From assembly GCA_034440615.1 (NCBI GenBank), contig JAOTOM010003650.1, positions 62,001-126,000 on the forward strand: a stretch of 64,000 nt of DNA. Reading direction: 5' to 3'. Of this stretch, positions 47,501-57,250 are shown in pieces (within the stretch, counting starts at the first letter, position 1; the number at the start of each line of letters is the position of its first letter). The notes below the pieces were generated by a model. The model was given only the letters and a program-made list of their open reading frames with translations, was not told the DNA's origin and made no database searches. This DNA is from Ashinkailepas kermadecensis. Taxonomy: Eukaryota; Arthropoda; Thecostraca; Neolepadidae. Both the position numbers and the translations under genes were made by a program.

Positions 47501-50500
47501 CCATAAATAAGCACTCATAACCTAGACAATGAACTGGAGGCAAGCTGTACAGCCGACCGAATTCCCGCTGGGTGGCAGGCCTACGTCAGATAGTAGTGGT
47601 GCATACAGGCAGCAGGACCACAGGCAGTTGGAGTTACTGGGCGCGGATGGGTGTTCTACGTGGCTGTGTGCTTATCTGATTCATCAAATATACAAAGACA
47701 TGCGAAGGTTATTTGTAGAACAATGTCTGGCTCAAATATAAAATATACATAGAGCACGTGATTTGCAGGGTCGGATAGCACACACCGCTTTCAAATGGCA
47801 AGTAAAGCATTCGAATGCTTTCGACAAATGAACAGACGCGTGGCAGATACCAGACGCGTGGAATCCACACGTAGCGCCCAAACTCGGGAGAGCACCAGCC
47901 ACAGAAGCACTCACGTGCAAAGGCCAGCTGGTGGGCTGGGTCACCATCGCCCTCAAGCGAGTGTCCAGGTCAGCAACCAGGGTGGAACGGAGATGTTCGT
48001 ATGGGTTCTGAAGCCGGCTTTGGGCGGCACCCATCGACTGCAAACTCTGAAATGAAGGTCAGATGTTATATGATGGTGTCGAAATGGCATAGGACTTACA
48101 CGGACACTTAGCGCATAGCTACCCACTGGATCCAAAGGTGTACTCATTGCGTGTCAAAACTGTCTGGAAAAGTAGCCAAGGAAAATTTGAGCCGGTTGCT
48201 TCAAACATGACCACGTACCGCAAAGTTCACGACGCTTACCTTCCGAAATTCTTTTTTTTTGCTACGATACAATGCCAGTGGCTAAAAATCATGAAAAATA
48301 CCTTGCTATGCAATGCATCGTTCTTTTACACTATCTAGAGCAGAACATCGGAAGCAATGCAAATACGCAAATATATCACGACCTAATCGTTATAAAAATG
48401 CCTGCATGAACTGTTGGCACGCTACTAAACATTGAATGAAAACAATTTCAGAACAGACAACTTTCTAGAATAATGAATATATTGGTATATTAGCAATTTC
48501 ACATGGGCATATCAAATACAATCCTGCACTATTGTTATGTGAATAATTTACTCGTTTTGCAGACGTTACTATGAATTATCATACATACCTACTGGGAATA
48601 TATGCCATATCTGTCATAGACTGTCTCACGTGCAGCACCATCCCAGAGACAATGTACAGTGTGGCATGTCTCCTGAAGACTACCCACCGCCCGACATCCC
48701 TCCCAGAGACTACCTGCCTCGTGACATACCTCCCAGAGACTGTCGCTATGCTGAATGTCTGCTAGGCTGACAACCACGTGCCAGAACTCACACTGACCGT
48801 CCAATATCGACCAAGACCTCCCACATACTGTCCACCGTGTGATACACCTTCCAACGTCAATCAACAGCTCCCATGGGCTGCACACAGCATGATATACCTT
48901 CCAATGTCAACCGAAACCTCCCATAGACAGTCTATGACCCATAGACACGGTGAGCAGTCACTGTTCACCGTGTGATGTACCTTCCAGCGACTGTTCTTCC
49001 CGTAGCAAACCTGCCAGACTGGCAACGCGCCGTCCATCGCCTGACCAGTGGCCGGCATGTGACGTACCTCTCTGAGAGACTGGCGACTAGTGGCCTGCTT
49101 GAGGTGCTTCTCGACGCCCAGACGCTGCTGTCCCAGGCTCTCCGAGTTGTGTGCAACAGGCCGCATGTCCAGCGCTCGCACATTCCGCAGGTGCTCTTCC
49201 AGACAGGACGTTAGCTCAGATTCAGGTGAAACGTCTGTGGAGCAGGACACATACCTCCAATGTCCTCCAAGACACATACATCCAAAGTAAAAAACAACCT
49301 CATGCCTCACAGTCTAATTTGCTTCCACGATCGATAGCATCAAACGCAGTGCCTGGAACGAATGCGCCACTGTAGTGGCGCATTAGTGGCACTGGTACAC
49401 TTAAACAGGGACACATCCTCTGACAATGACATGTTGTCTCTGACAGCACCTAACAATCAACACCAGCATCTGACACTGACATCTCACCTCTGGCCACGAG
49501 CAGAGCTGCCTCCAAACTAGCTGCCAGCTCGTCGCGGGATAGCATGCCCAGCAGTTTGATGCAGAGCACGTACTCCTCCCGTTCACCGAGCCGGTGTAGA
49601 AGCGCCAAGTTGTACAGCTCACGGAACTGTAAACGGCGGTGAACAGCTCATGGGAACTGGGAACGGCGTCAACAGTTCATTGGAACTGGAAACGGTGGTC
49701 AAGAGCTCATGGGAACTGAGCACGGTGGTCATTGGAACTGGAAGCGGCGGTCAACAGCTCACGGAACTGTAAATGACGATCAACAGCTCATGGGAACTGG
49801 GAACGGCGTCAACAGCTCGCGGAGCTGTAAATCGCGATCAACAACTCATGGGAACTGGGAAGGGCGGTCAACAGCTCATGGAATCTGAGAACGAAAGAGT
49901 GCACCAGGGTGCGCCATATTTATAGTTCGAATCGTTCACGACTGCATAGCTTGGTACCTCTGGTTGAAGGAACAAGGTTTGTGAATACCGAATTAAAATC
50001 GATGAACATTTCTCCTGGCGTTAGCCGGTTGACTTTGTGGTATTACTACAAACTGCCATCTACTAAATATGTTTCGTCCCCCATTCTGCTTATATAATTT
50101 GCTCCAAAAAGACCCTCGTTTGCACATATTAGCGATACCCGATTGCACGATAAGTGTTGACGTTCTCCATCCGCAAGAACTTCCCCAGGGGCATATTCAG
50201 CAATCTCCCAAGGGAGGTGCACGGGTTCCAAACGACATGTAGGCATCTGCCCTGGCATCTGGTTCTGCCGCTGTCAAGAAGTAAATGCAAATTTTCTGTT
50301 TACTTGGAGCCATGGTTGCTTTATTGCATAATCGAAATCAATTCACTTACTTGTAATATTCAAATATCATGCACACGTTGCAATATAATGCATTGGCCAA
50401 CAGCTTTGGCTAGGTAGTGGTGATGCTCCAGAAAACTGAGATCACAGAAAACTCAACCACAGAACAATAGCATTCAAGAACAACAATCGAATTCAAGAAC

Positions 50501-53500
50501 GAACATACACTTACGCACACACAAACACAATACTCACAGGAGCGCTTGGTCATTGCCCAGCACGTCCAGATTTGCTGCATCCACACATCACAATAATAAA
50601 TTAACCCATCACCTTTAACTTAACCAAAGACAAGGACTTCGGAAGCCAGGACCTTGAGCCACTGGTGCCACTCCGATACCGTCTACAGCGTGTTCCAGCT
50701 ATGACCGGCCTGACTCAGCCGCACCCCTGGTCTTGAGCCACTGGTGCCACTCCGATACCGTCTACAGCGGGTTCCAGCTATGACCGGCCTGACTCAGCCG
50801 CACCCCTGGTCTTGCGTCACGATACCGTCTACAGCGGGTTCCAGCTATGACCGGCCTGACTCAGCCGCACCCCTGGTCTTGCGTCACGCGCTCATGGTCA
50901 CGATGACGAGCAGAACAGCAGCCGCAGCACACGCCAAACGAACGCCGGCGAGATCGTGGTCGTGTTGGGGGCGGCCAGCCACAGCAAGGCCTCGGTACTG
51001 ATGTACCACCAGAGACGCAGCAGTTCGGGCGACAAGAGCACAATGTCCAACTACGGGGAGTCAGCCGACAAGACGACCCCCAGATATAGCATCTGATGTA
51101 CCTGCTGCGTCCACCTGGTGACCGCAGCTGTACCCAACTCGCAGCGTGTACCTGTACCTGCTCGTATACTCGGTGTACCTGGCTCAGTACCTGCTGCGTC
51201 CACCTGGTGATCGCAGCTGTACCCAACTCGCAGCGTGTACCTGTACCTGCTCCTATACTCGGTGTACCTGGCCTTGTGCCAGCGACGTGTCCGATGCGGC
51301 ACCAGCGACAGTGCCAGGTGACACTGTTGCAGGCGGTTTCGCAATGTTCTGAGGCCAGTCCGATGAAATGCTATAAATATCATAGATATTAACTACGCTG
51401 TACGTTTGGTTTGCGTTCTGGTATTTGCAGCCGTCTAGGATTGCATGCCTATTATTGAGCTCCGCTAGATGTACCCATCGTGATTTGATGGTTCTGTCAG
51501 ATGGTTGCTGAGGGAAGAGATCGGTTGGTTGGCTATTGGAGTTTAGGGGCGCATCGACTGCGTCGGTCATGCAGCGCTCATGAGGGAAGAGATCGTTCAC
51601 AAGGATACAAACGATCGATCCATTACTGAAAACCGCCGCTGTCCCGGCTGACTTCAAACCTCACTGATTGCAAATACCGGGAATACCTGGTGGTTATGTT
51701 AGCTACTTCAACAACAACCGAAAGCGTTACTGGTCGTTTGCGAAAGCCTTTAAGTCATCACAACAAATATCCCCGTGTCTGAATTCGACGGGAACGAGCA
51801 CAAAGGCGATGTAGAGCGTGTTAATTGTTTCAATCGTTGCTTAACTCAAAAGTTTTGTGACGCAATGGTGAACGAGCTGATCGACTCCGATTTTCGGCAT
51901 TCCTGGTCTGACTAACTTCACCAACATTTCTGGTCTGACCAACTTTACCGACTTTGCGTCACAATGTTGCGTGTTACAGTGGTTGCGTACACCTTTCCTA
52001 AACAAGGCACACAGTCCAGATGATCTTAGCGTTCGCATCCTAAAAGAGCGCGGGAAGGAGCTGACCGTCCCGCTGGAAATGCAGTGTGGGCTCTTCGTGC
52101 GATCCGGTGCTTTCCCATTCGCGTGGAAACAGGCCAATTACCGGTTGCCGGTGTTACCGATTTTTATGAAGCAGTTAAAAAGGCTTGCTGAAAATTGGCG
52201 GCAAGCGTTCCTGGTTGCCTCGTTGTTCAAATAATTTTGCAAAAACTGCATACGAGGATGCTTCGTACATGTCTGCCGGCACTGCCTTTCTCCCAGCATG
52301 GCTCCCTCCCAAACGTGCATGTCTGCCGGCACTGCCTGTCTCCCAGCATGGTTCCCTCCAAAACGTACATGTCTGCCGGCACTGTCTGCCTCTCAACATG
52401 GCTCCCTCCCAAACGTGCATGTCTGCCGGCACTGCCTGTCTCCCAGCATGGTTCCCTCCAAAACGTACATGTCTGCCGGCCCTGCCTGCCTCCCAGCATG
52501 GTTCCCTTCAAAACGTACATGTCTGCCGGCACTGTCTGCCACTCAGCATGGCTCCCTCCCAAACGTGCATGTCTGCCGGCACTGCCTGTCTCCCAGCATG
52601 GTTCCCTCCCAAACGCTTTTGTGTCGCAAATCTTGATCGCTTCCCAGAACATTGCTAGTCATTAACATCTAAGGGAAATATATATACGCATATACAAACT
52701 ACTCTTCCGCTTTCATCAGCGTTCACCACGAAGTATTCCTGTGCAGGCTGACGCACTTGCTTAACATCACGCGTCTGCATTCAGCTCGCTCCAACTATGC
52801 TCAACCGATCGCTACCAGGGCGCAGACTTCACCGACATGCCGTCTGATTGGGTTCCAACGTTGTTTGGTGTCCCAAAGGGCAGCATTCTGAGCCGCCTGC
52901 TCTGCTGCTGTCGTCTCTAACCACGTACAAAACGGCTGGCTGATTTACGCAGGTGGCATCAAAACTGATGACAGGATCCAATCACAAGGTTACGACGATT
53001 CTCTTCCGATATGGTGCCTGATACGAAGGTGCCCGATATGAACCTCAACACATCACAATGCAAATCGACCTCCTTTACACTTCCCACCATTCTCCCAGAC
53101 GCCTACACCTTGGACGGTCATCACCTGGAGCGCCGTCAGCAGATGCGTGGTCAGGGTGTTACCATGGATACCAAGCTCACATTTGCTCAACATATCGACG
53201 CCACGGTTTACCAGGCAAACTGGATGCTTAGCCTTCCCATGCGGATCATGCATGCGCCAGCATGTCCCGAACAGGTCAAGTTCAACCGCACAGCTCTGGT
53301 CTGCATGTAAGATTCGTCTGATCCATCATTTAATACGCCCATGCTATTTGGAGCGGTACTGCCGTGACCCATCTTGCATAGCTTGAGCGCCCACAACATC
53401 GATTTCTCATGTAGCCAGAATAGTCATCCCAACTGCAGTTTTCATAACCAAAGTACAATTACCCTTTAACAGTATTTAGAGTCACACCCATCAAATATCT

Positions 53501-55676
53501 GTTTGTTCAAACCGACTTCCCGTTTTAGCCAAATCTGTTTGGCCAGTGTGCATACTGCACATATGTCTATTTGATGTACCACACGCTAGTCAATACGGTC
53601 AGGGCCGGATACATGACGCGTCTCCCTCGTACATGCGACATTTTTCTGCGATCGCTGCCATTTTCCAACCGAACAGGCGCTCTGGACAATCGCAGGTGCT
53701 GAGCCTGAGTCAACATGAGACATCATACATATTCCAAGTGCGCTGTTTGGCTGAAAGCAGGCTGCTGTTGGTTGGTTGGTTATTTGGGCTTAGGGGCGCA
53801 TCGACTGCGTTGGTCATACAGCGCTGTGATGTGACCTGCACACCACGAGTGTTCCGCCTCTCAGCGTGCGCTTTTCCGCGCTACATGGGCGTCATTGTCT
53901 GATTCAGCCAAGTGTTCGTGTTATCCGTTCATTCATCGGTTTCTGTAGTGTGTTGCCATGTTATATGACTGCACCCGTAATTGGGGTAATGCCTGTGGAT
54001 GCCATGCTCGTAACGAACAAGCAAACAAATACATACACGTCGATTGATTGTGGACAGACTCGGTATCTAGTCTAGGTGACATCACCTGCTTGAACAGCAT
54101 CTGCTCGAGGTGACGTCATTACCTGCTCAAGTTAACAACACCTGATTGAGGTGACAGAACCTGCTCGAGGCAATATATTCTGTTCGGTGATAGTACCTGC
54201 TCGAAGTCACAGCATTTCTTTTAGGAAACAGCATCTGTTCCAGGTGACTGCACCTTATTGAGGAACCAGTACCTGTTCGAGGTGACACTACCTGCTCAAG
54301 CTGACAGCACCTGCTTGACGTGACAGTACCCGTTCGAGGAAATGGCATCTGCTCGAGATGACAGTACCTGCTCGAGGTGACAGCACTTCATTAAGGAAGC
54401 AGTACTTGCTCGAAATGACTGTACCCGCTCGAGGAAATAGCGTCTGCTCGAGGTGACCGTACCTGTTTGCCCAGTGGAGAGCCGGGCATCAGCGAGGTGA
54501 GGGCGAACAGGGAGCGCAGCGCCACCAGCAGAGTATCGTGCTTGGCGTGGAGATCCAGCACAGCCTGCTCCAGCCACGTCTGCGCAGCACACGCCCGGTC
54601 AGCATACAGCACCCCACCGCAGCACGACACGGCACCTTTGAAGAGCGGTGCCGACGACCGGACACGTGATCGCAGACTGTCAGCCTCGCCCACATGCCCA
54701 CATAGCCGGACATAGCCCACATAGCCGGACAGAGATGGGTCCAAGTTCGGAGGGCACCAGCTTCCGGGCGTCCCGTGCTCTCATTGCCGTCTGCCAGGCT
54801 TGCCAAAACTGTGTTGTCAGACGTTCAAAGTGACTAACGCCGCCTAGGTTTATTTAAGGGCGAGCACACGACGCTGATGAGCAATGTCTCAAAGCGTGCT
54901 ATGTCGATTTGAGGACGCCCTAGACGGATTCAGATTACACGCTGCTGCGAGTAGGTGCGGTTGCTTTCAGAGATCTCGAAAAGTAAGACCACTATGGTAG
55001 TTGTTATAAGGACACGAAGCTTAACCCATTTTAATTTTTATTTGGCATAGCGGTCCTGGAATAAAATATTCCAAGATATGGTAATATTGAATTATTCACA
55101 TCACAGGTCCATCGGTAAAGTAACAGAGCATTCATATGCAATATGCTTCGCGTAAAGACAAAGGGTGCATGCCAAAGCCGAACCAGCAAAATTATGTCCA
55201 AGATATTCATCTGTAATTTATCGTTCGGTCGTATCAAGAACCCGGTAATCAAGCACACCACCAATCTACAGCTGCTATCTACCTCTCTACTTTTCACACC
55301 GAGAAACAAACTGATTCTTAGTCTATGGCCTCAACAATCAAACTCACTTCTTATTTTCCACAAATGAAAGCAAACCGATTCTTGGCCTGTGGCTTGACCA
55401 ATCTCCACTCTACTTCAGTCATTAACGGGCATACTATTGTCCGGTCAGCACTGAGCGGGACATGTTGCCGACACCACTGACCCTGAAGCGACCGTCGTCC
55501 TCCAGGCAGGGCTGCTGGCGTGACGCCCGCTCGCTCAGGCAGGTCCGCACGGAGGGCAGCTGACGCAGGCCGGTCAGCTGCTGGACGCTGAGGGCCGAAA
55601 CGGCGCCGGCCACGTCCTCCCGGCGGCAGCACAGCACACTGGACGGCGTCCACAGGAAGTGCTGCAGCATGCAGTA
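41429..55676 (-). CDS. ORC3: origin recognition complex subunit 3, C-terminal half (eight exons)
   Basis: ORC3 is part of the six-subunit complex that marks replication origins and loads the MCM helicase in the nucleus. Exons on the minus strand, 5' to 3': 55482-55676, 54463-54579, 49488-49626, 49068-49234, 47915-48046, 45444-45563, 43703 or 43729-43901, 41429-41534. All introns are GT-AG and the phases agree at every join. Joined, they give about 385 residues, roughly the second half of a protein usually near 700. Diagnostic blocks by recalled similarity to animal ORC3: [13 protein letters not shown] joined to [68 protein letters not shown]; and the C-terminal [12 protein letters not shown]. 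The last two exons make the C-terminal winged-helix part. The AAA+-like N-terminal half was not found, so it is presumably upstream of the window or beyond a very long intron. There are no internal stops, so the gene is probably functional. Confidence 0.93.
41535..41963. other. ORC3 intron sequence
   Basis: Start of the 2.2-kb last intron. No other feature recognised. Confidence 0.5.
41964..41993. repeat. perfect 13-bp inverted repeat, 4-nt loop
   Basis: TACGTACTGGCAC, loop AATC, GTGCCAGTACGTA. It can form a hairpin or cruciform. It lies in the last ORC3 intron. Confidence 0.9.
42220..42320. repeat. short tandem repeat near 27 bp, four copies
   Basis: Four units with CACTCCATAGGGACTCGGA variants, inside the last ORC3 intron. 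Confidence 0.8.
42321..43572. other. ORC3 intron sequence
   Basis: AT-rich intronic DNA with a short (CA)n near 42370. No exon seen. Confidence 0.45.
43573..43726. repeat. 77-bp tandem duplication across an ORC3 donor site
   Basis: Two near-perfect copies starting GTCAGACACCAACAGC at 43573 and 43650. Each carries, on the minus strand, CCGGCAG/GTGGTATCGCC. The copy at 43703 is a candidate donor of the penultimate ORC3 exon. Confidence 0.9.
43703..43901 (-). CDS. ORC3: ORC3 penultimate exon
   Basis: The acceptor GGCTGCAG is directly above 43901. It reads [20 protein letters not shown], then [21 protein letters not shown] and an acidic [12 protein letters not shown] stretch. Two donors fit: CGGCAG/GTGGTA at 43703 (with acceptor 41532), or AGACG/GTGGTC at 43729 (with acceptor 41534). 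Both keep the frame. The first has the better consensus and is the one duplicated in the 77-bp repeat. Confidence 0.88.
43905..44093 (-). mobile_element. tRNA-derived SINE (family S1) at an ORC3 acceptor
   Basis: Element 43920-44078 between perfect 15-bp duplications CAGCCAGGTCAGGTC (43905-43919, 44079-44093). Same sense as ORC3. The near duplication ends three bases from the exon, so the region just upstream of the 3' splice site is now target duplication plus SINE tail. Confidence 0.93.
44094..44865. other. ORC3 intron sequence
   Basis: Starts with (GGTCA)n. No further exon recognised. Confidence 0.45.
44866..45335. repeat. purine-rich microsatellite (GATA, GAGAAAA, GGGAA)
   Basis: (GATA)n around 44930-45030, (GAGAAAA)n to 45150, then (GA)n and (GGGAAG)n to 45330. 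In the ORC3-sense strand it is a pyrimidine tract of about 470 nt. Confidence 0.95.
45444..45563 (-). CDS. ORC3: ORC3 exon f
   Basis: 120 bp, phase 0 at both ends, acceptor CTGGTCAG and donor TGCAAG/GTCAGT. Reads [20 protein letters not shown] then [15 protein letters not shown], matching the ORC3 region just before the winged helix. Confidence 0.92.
45564..45760. repeat. 36-bp array made of ORC3 exon-f acceptor plus exon start
   Basis: On the minus strand the border CAG/GA(A/G)GC is repeated upstream of the true one (45563) at about 45601, 45636, 45672, 45708 and 45744, spacing 35-38 bp. Each unit carries the acceptor and about 20 nt like the exon start (GAGGCGATGGTCTTTGATCC compared with GAAGCTGTGCTGTTTGACTC). 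Confidence 0.9.
45761..47029. other. ORC3 intron sequence
   Basis: No exon recognised. An open frame at 46725-47009 has no known motif and may belong to the LINE fragment that follows. Confidence 0.4.
47030..47450 (+). pseudogene. RTE-like LINE 3' end with (ACATT)n tail
   Basis: The C-terminal ORF2 block is readable: [20 protein letters not shown] then LPPNV and FRRRLSAML, the closing motif of many non-LTR retrotransposons. The 3' UTR follows and ends in (ACATT)n at 47424-47445. Such short-repeat tails are typical of RTE-like elements. It lies in an ORC3 intron, antisense to the gene, strongly 5'-truncated. Confidence 0.75.
47915..48046 (-). CDS. ORC3: ORC3 exon e
   Basis: 132 bp, phase 0 at both ends, acceptor CATTTCAG and donor TTGCAC/GTGAGT. 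Reads [20 protein letters not shown] and ends TQPTSWPLH, corresponding to the stretch ending QPLH in vertebrate ORC3. Confidence 0.9.
48047..48639. other. ORC3 intron sequence
   Basis: AT-rich; no feature seen. Confidence 0.45.
48640..49067. repeat. degenerate array of ORC3 exon-d end plus donor
   Basis: On the minus strand, degenerate copies of GTCTCTGGGAG/GTATGTCAC follow the true exon end GTCTCTCAGAGAG/GTACGTCAC at 49068. About eight copies with variable spacing, some reduced to TGGAAG/GTATATCA or TGGGAG/GTCTTGG. Confidence 0.75.
49068..49234 (-). CDS. ORC3: ORC3 exon d
   Basis: 167 bp, enters in phase 1 (the G from exon c completes Asp) and ends in phase 0. Acceptor CTCCACAG, donor GAGAG/GTACGT. 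Reads [20 protein letters not shown] through [15 protein letters not shown], a variable helical part of ORC3. Confidence 0.88.
49361..49384. repeat. perfect 11-bp inverted repeat, 2-nt loop
   Basis: AATGCGCCACT, GT, AGTGGCGCATT. In an ORC3 intron of about 250 bp. Confidence 0.85.
49488..49626 (-). CDS. ORC3: ORC3 exon c
   Basis: 139 bp. Acceptor CCGTTTACAG, donor CCAGAG/GTGAGA. Reads [20 protein letters not shown] then [17 protein letters not shown], which lines up with the RELY...EEYASVLQLLRMLAKDEL region of vertebrate ORC3. Confidence 0.93.
49627..49890. repeat. 28-30 bp array of ORC3 exon-c acceptor plus exon start
   Basis: On the minus strand, units read CCAG/TTCCCATGAGCTGTTGACC. About nine copies at 24-31 bp spacing run up to the true acceptor TTTACAG/TTCCGTGAGCTGT at 49626. 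Copies near 49763 and 49821 keep the TTTACAG acceptor form. Confidence 0.9.
49891..50656. other. ORC3 intron sequence
   Basis: No exon recognised. Confidence 0.45.
50657..50893. repeat. 79-bp tandem repeat, about three copies
   Basis: Copies contain GATACCGTCTACAGCGGGTT, CAGCTATGACCGGCCTGACT and GCCGCACCCCTGGTCTTG. In the ORC3 b-c intron. Confidence 0.92.
51098..51275. repeat. 89-bp direct repeat, two copies
   Basis: Starts GTACCTGCTGCGTCCACCTG at 51098 and 51187, nearly identical. Confidence 0.92.
51509..51595 (-). mobile_element. solo LINE 3'-tail insertion with 15-bp duplication
   Basis: The insert 51524-51580 (57 bp) is the LINE 3' hairpin plus TTGGTTGG tail. Perfect duplications TGAGGGAAGAGATCG lie at 51509-51523 and 51581-51595. 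Same sense as ORC3, in its b-c intron. Confidence 0.93.
51715..53400 (+). pseudogene. decayed non-LTR retrotransposon ORF2 with inserted minisatellite
   Basis: Plus-strand RT motifs in order: [11 protein letters not shown] near 51728, [13 protein letters not shown] near 52010, [18 protein letters not shown] near 52110, then after the 50-bp array VPKGSILS near 52870 (the PQGSILG block), [13 protein letters not shown] near 53045, [18 protein letters not shown] near 53155. The catalytic YADD region is destroyed. Antisense to ORC3, in the b-c intron. The motif set suits an RTE- or Jockey-like element. Confidence 0.8.
52268..52617. repeat. 50-bp tandem repeat, seven copies
   Basis: Exact 50-bp period from 52268. 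The unit starts CATGTCTGCCGGCACTGCCT. It sits between the finger and palm parts of the decayed LINE. Confidence 0.95.
53768..53825 (-). mobile_element. solo LINE 3'-tail insertion
   Basis: TTGGTTGGTTGGTTATTTGG followed by GCTTAGGGGCGCATCGACTG and ...GCGCT. No clear target duplication. Confidence 0.75.
54085..54462. repeat. 20-bp array of ORC3 exon-b donor
   Basis: On the minus strand, units read CTCGAGCAG/GTACTGTCAC, following the true border AAACAG/GTACGGTCACCTCGAG. About 19 diverged copies, many keeping CAGGTACTG, a good 5' splice-site match. Confidence 0.88.
54463..54579 (-). CDS. ORC3: ORC3 exon b
   Basis: 117 bp, phase 0, acceptor GTGCTGCGCAG, donor AAACAG/GTACGG. Reads [20 protein letters not shown], then [19 protein letters not shown], which aligns with the VLRCLHKFTSS...PLGRQ region of vertebrate ORC3. 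Confidence 0.9.
54580..55481. other. ORC3 intron sequence
   Basis: An intron of about 900 bp, with a small 21-bp duplication of CCCACATAGCCGGACA near 54693-54735. No exon. Confidence 0.5.
55482..55676 (-). CDS. ORC3: ORC3 exon a (first exon in window)
   Basis: 195 bp, phase 0 at both ends, donor TTCAGG/GTCAGT. Reads [20 protein letters not shown] to [12 protein letters not shown], matching LLEHF...PLSVLCC...RRLPSFRRYV...ASEKQ of vertebrate ORC3. The acceptor is uncertain: GGTGGTAG at 55677, or the more pyrimidine-rich CATGCTGCAG that would end the exon at 55661. Both are in phase. Confidence 0.88.
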
Positions 55677-55696
55677 CTACCACCCGGCGCCGTGCT

Positions 55697-55886
55697 CACC
55701 GTCAGTGCATGGGGACGAGTGGTCTAGGGGTAAGATGCTCGTCTTACAATCGAAAGATTGTGGGTTCGAGTCTCACCTGTCGCTACTCTTCGCCCGCGAC
55801 CAATCGGCGTGAGAGACTGGCGACGCTATATGACTCAACGGTCGACGTGTCGTACAAACCAATAACCAATAACCACCGTCAGTGCA
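55697..55886 (+). mobile_element. tRNA-derived SINE (family S1) just upstream of ORC3 exon a
   Basis: Element 55710-55873 between perfect 13-bp duplications CACCGTCAGTGCA (55697-55709, 55874-55886). Complete head (GGTCTAGGGGTAAG, GGTTCGAGTCTC) and tail. Antisense to ORC3, about 20-35 bp upstream of its acceptor. Confidence 0.95.
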
Positions 55887-56739
55887 GGCACGGCGCCAGA
55901 TGGGGGCGGGCCGGGGCATTGGTGGAGTATTAAAAATGTTTAGGAGTGCTTTCTCAAGCAATAGCGTTCATCGGATTATCGTAAGGAAATCCCATCCCCA
56001 CTCGAAGAAATAACACGAATTTCAATCACTTGATCTTGAGGTCCAGTAACTTTGTGATTTTCTGTCACATGAAGTGCATAATGTGTTCATTAAATGGCCC
56101 CATGGGCGCGCTTATGCATTACTGGAAGAGACGAAGCTTAGCCATTTATTTTTGGTATCATGCGTCCATGTTGTTGAATAGGTATGTATGTTCTTGAATA
56201 CAACTTGGGGTGCTTTAACTTTTAATAGTCACCTTTCGCAGAAGCCTCACAAAGTCAAGGTACAATCCTACCTATAAAGACTTCCAGTGTCACATCAGTG
56301 CCAATCCACGGCCCACTCCCTGACTCCCATCCACTTCGAGGTGAACATCTTCGATACGTCTAGATTCCAATTGTGAACAGATTCTGTCTAAGGGCCCTAA
56401 ACATGTTAACAGTTCAAAGAATTAGACTAGGAAATTGGACATTTATTTCAGTACTAAAAGATAAACTAAGTTAACGTTAACAATAGCTGGGTGCATACAA
56501 ACGACTTTCTACACGTAATATTGACATTTTAGTGGTCCCTGAGCTAAAAGGCCACATTCTTGTTGATCACAAATTGGCTTAGATCGCTATAACATACCTG
56601 TAAGTTGACATAAATCCTGATTAAATGCATCCCCTCTTACCAATAACACTATTTGTCTGCAACTGACACTGCAACATGAAAGTCTGGATACTGACAAATG
56701 CAGTCTGCATCGCCAATGAATGGTGCTATGAATGAATGC
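55887..56739. other. unassigned, probably ORC3 intron
   Basis: No further ORC3 exon was recognised. Confidence 0.4.
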
Positions 56740-57250
56740 TTTTTAACGTGATCCAACATCAGTAAGCCTAGGTTTAGCCTCATGGAAGATCCACATGTGT
56801 AGGCTTCACGTGATCCAACATCTGTAGGTTCAGGCTTTATGCCATCGAACATCCATAGGCTTAGGTTTTAAGCCATCCAACGTCAGCAGGACCAGGCTTT
56901 GTCACATCCAACATCCGTAGGTGTAGGTTTCATGCCATACAAACATGAGTTAGGTTAGGTTATGTCATTGTAAATTGCCATAGGCTTTACATCCTACATC
57001 TGTAGGAGTAGGTTCCATCTGACTACAAATTACTGGCATCAGGTTAGGCTTCACAATTTAGATTACCATAGGTCTTACATCGTCCAACATCCCTAGGTGA
57101 AAGTTTGACTCCATCCAACATTCATAGATGTGGGTTTTATGACATTACAATGGTTTGAGTTAGGTTAGATGAGGTTCTTCTAGATTACGATAGGTCTTAC
57201 ACCATCTGTAGGTGGTGTCATTGCATCAACAATCGTTGGGTTAGGTTTGG
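56740..57250. repeat. diverged repeat rich in TCCAACATC and TTAGG
   Basis: About a dozen irregular copies of CCAACATCTGTAGG plus TAGGTTT blocks, near 40 bp apart, with GGTTAGGTTA runs near 56950. It resumes weakly at 57850-57940. Confidence 0.7.
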
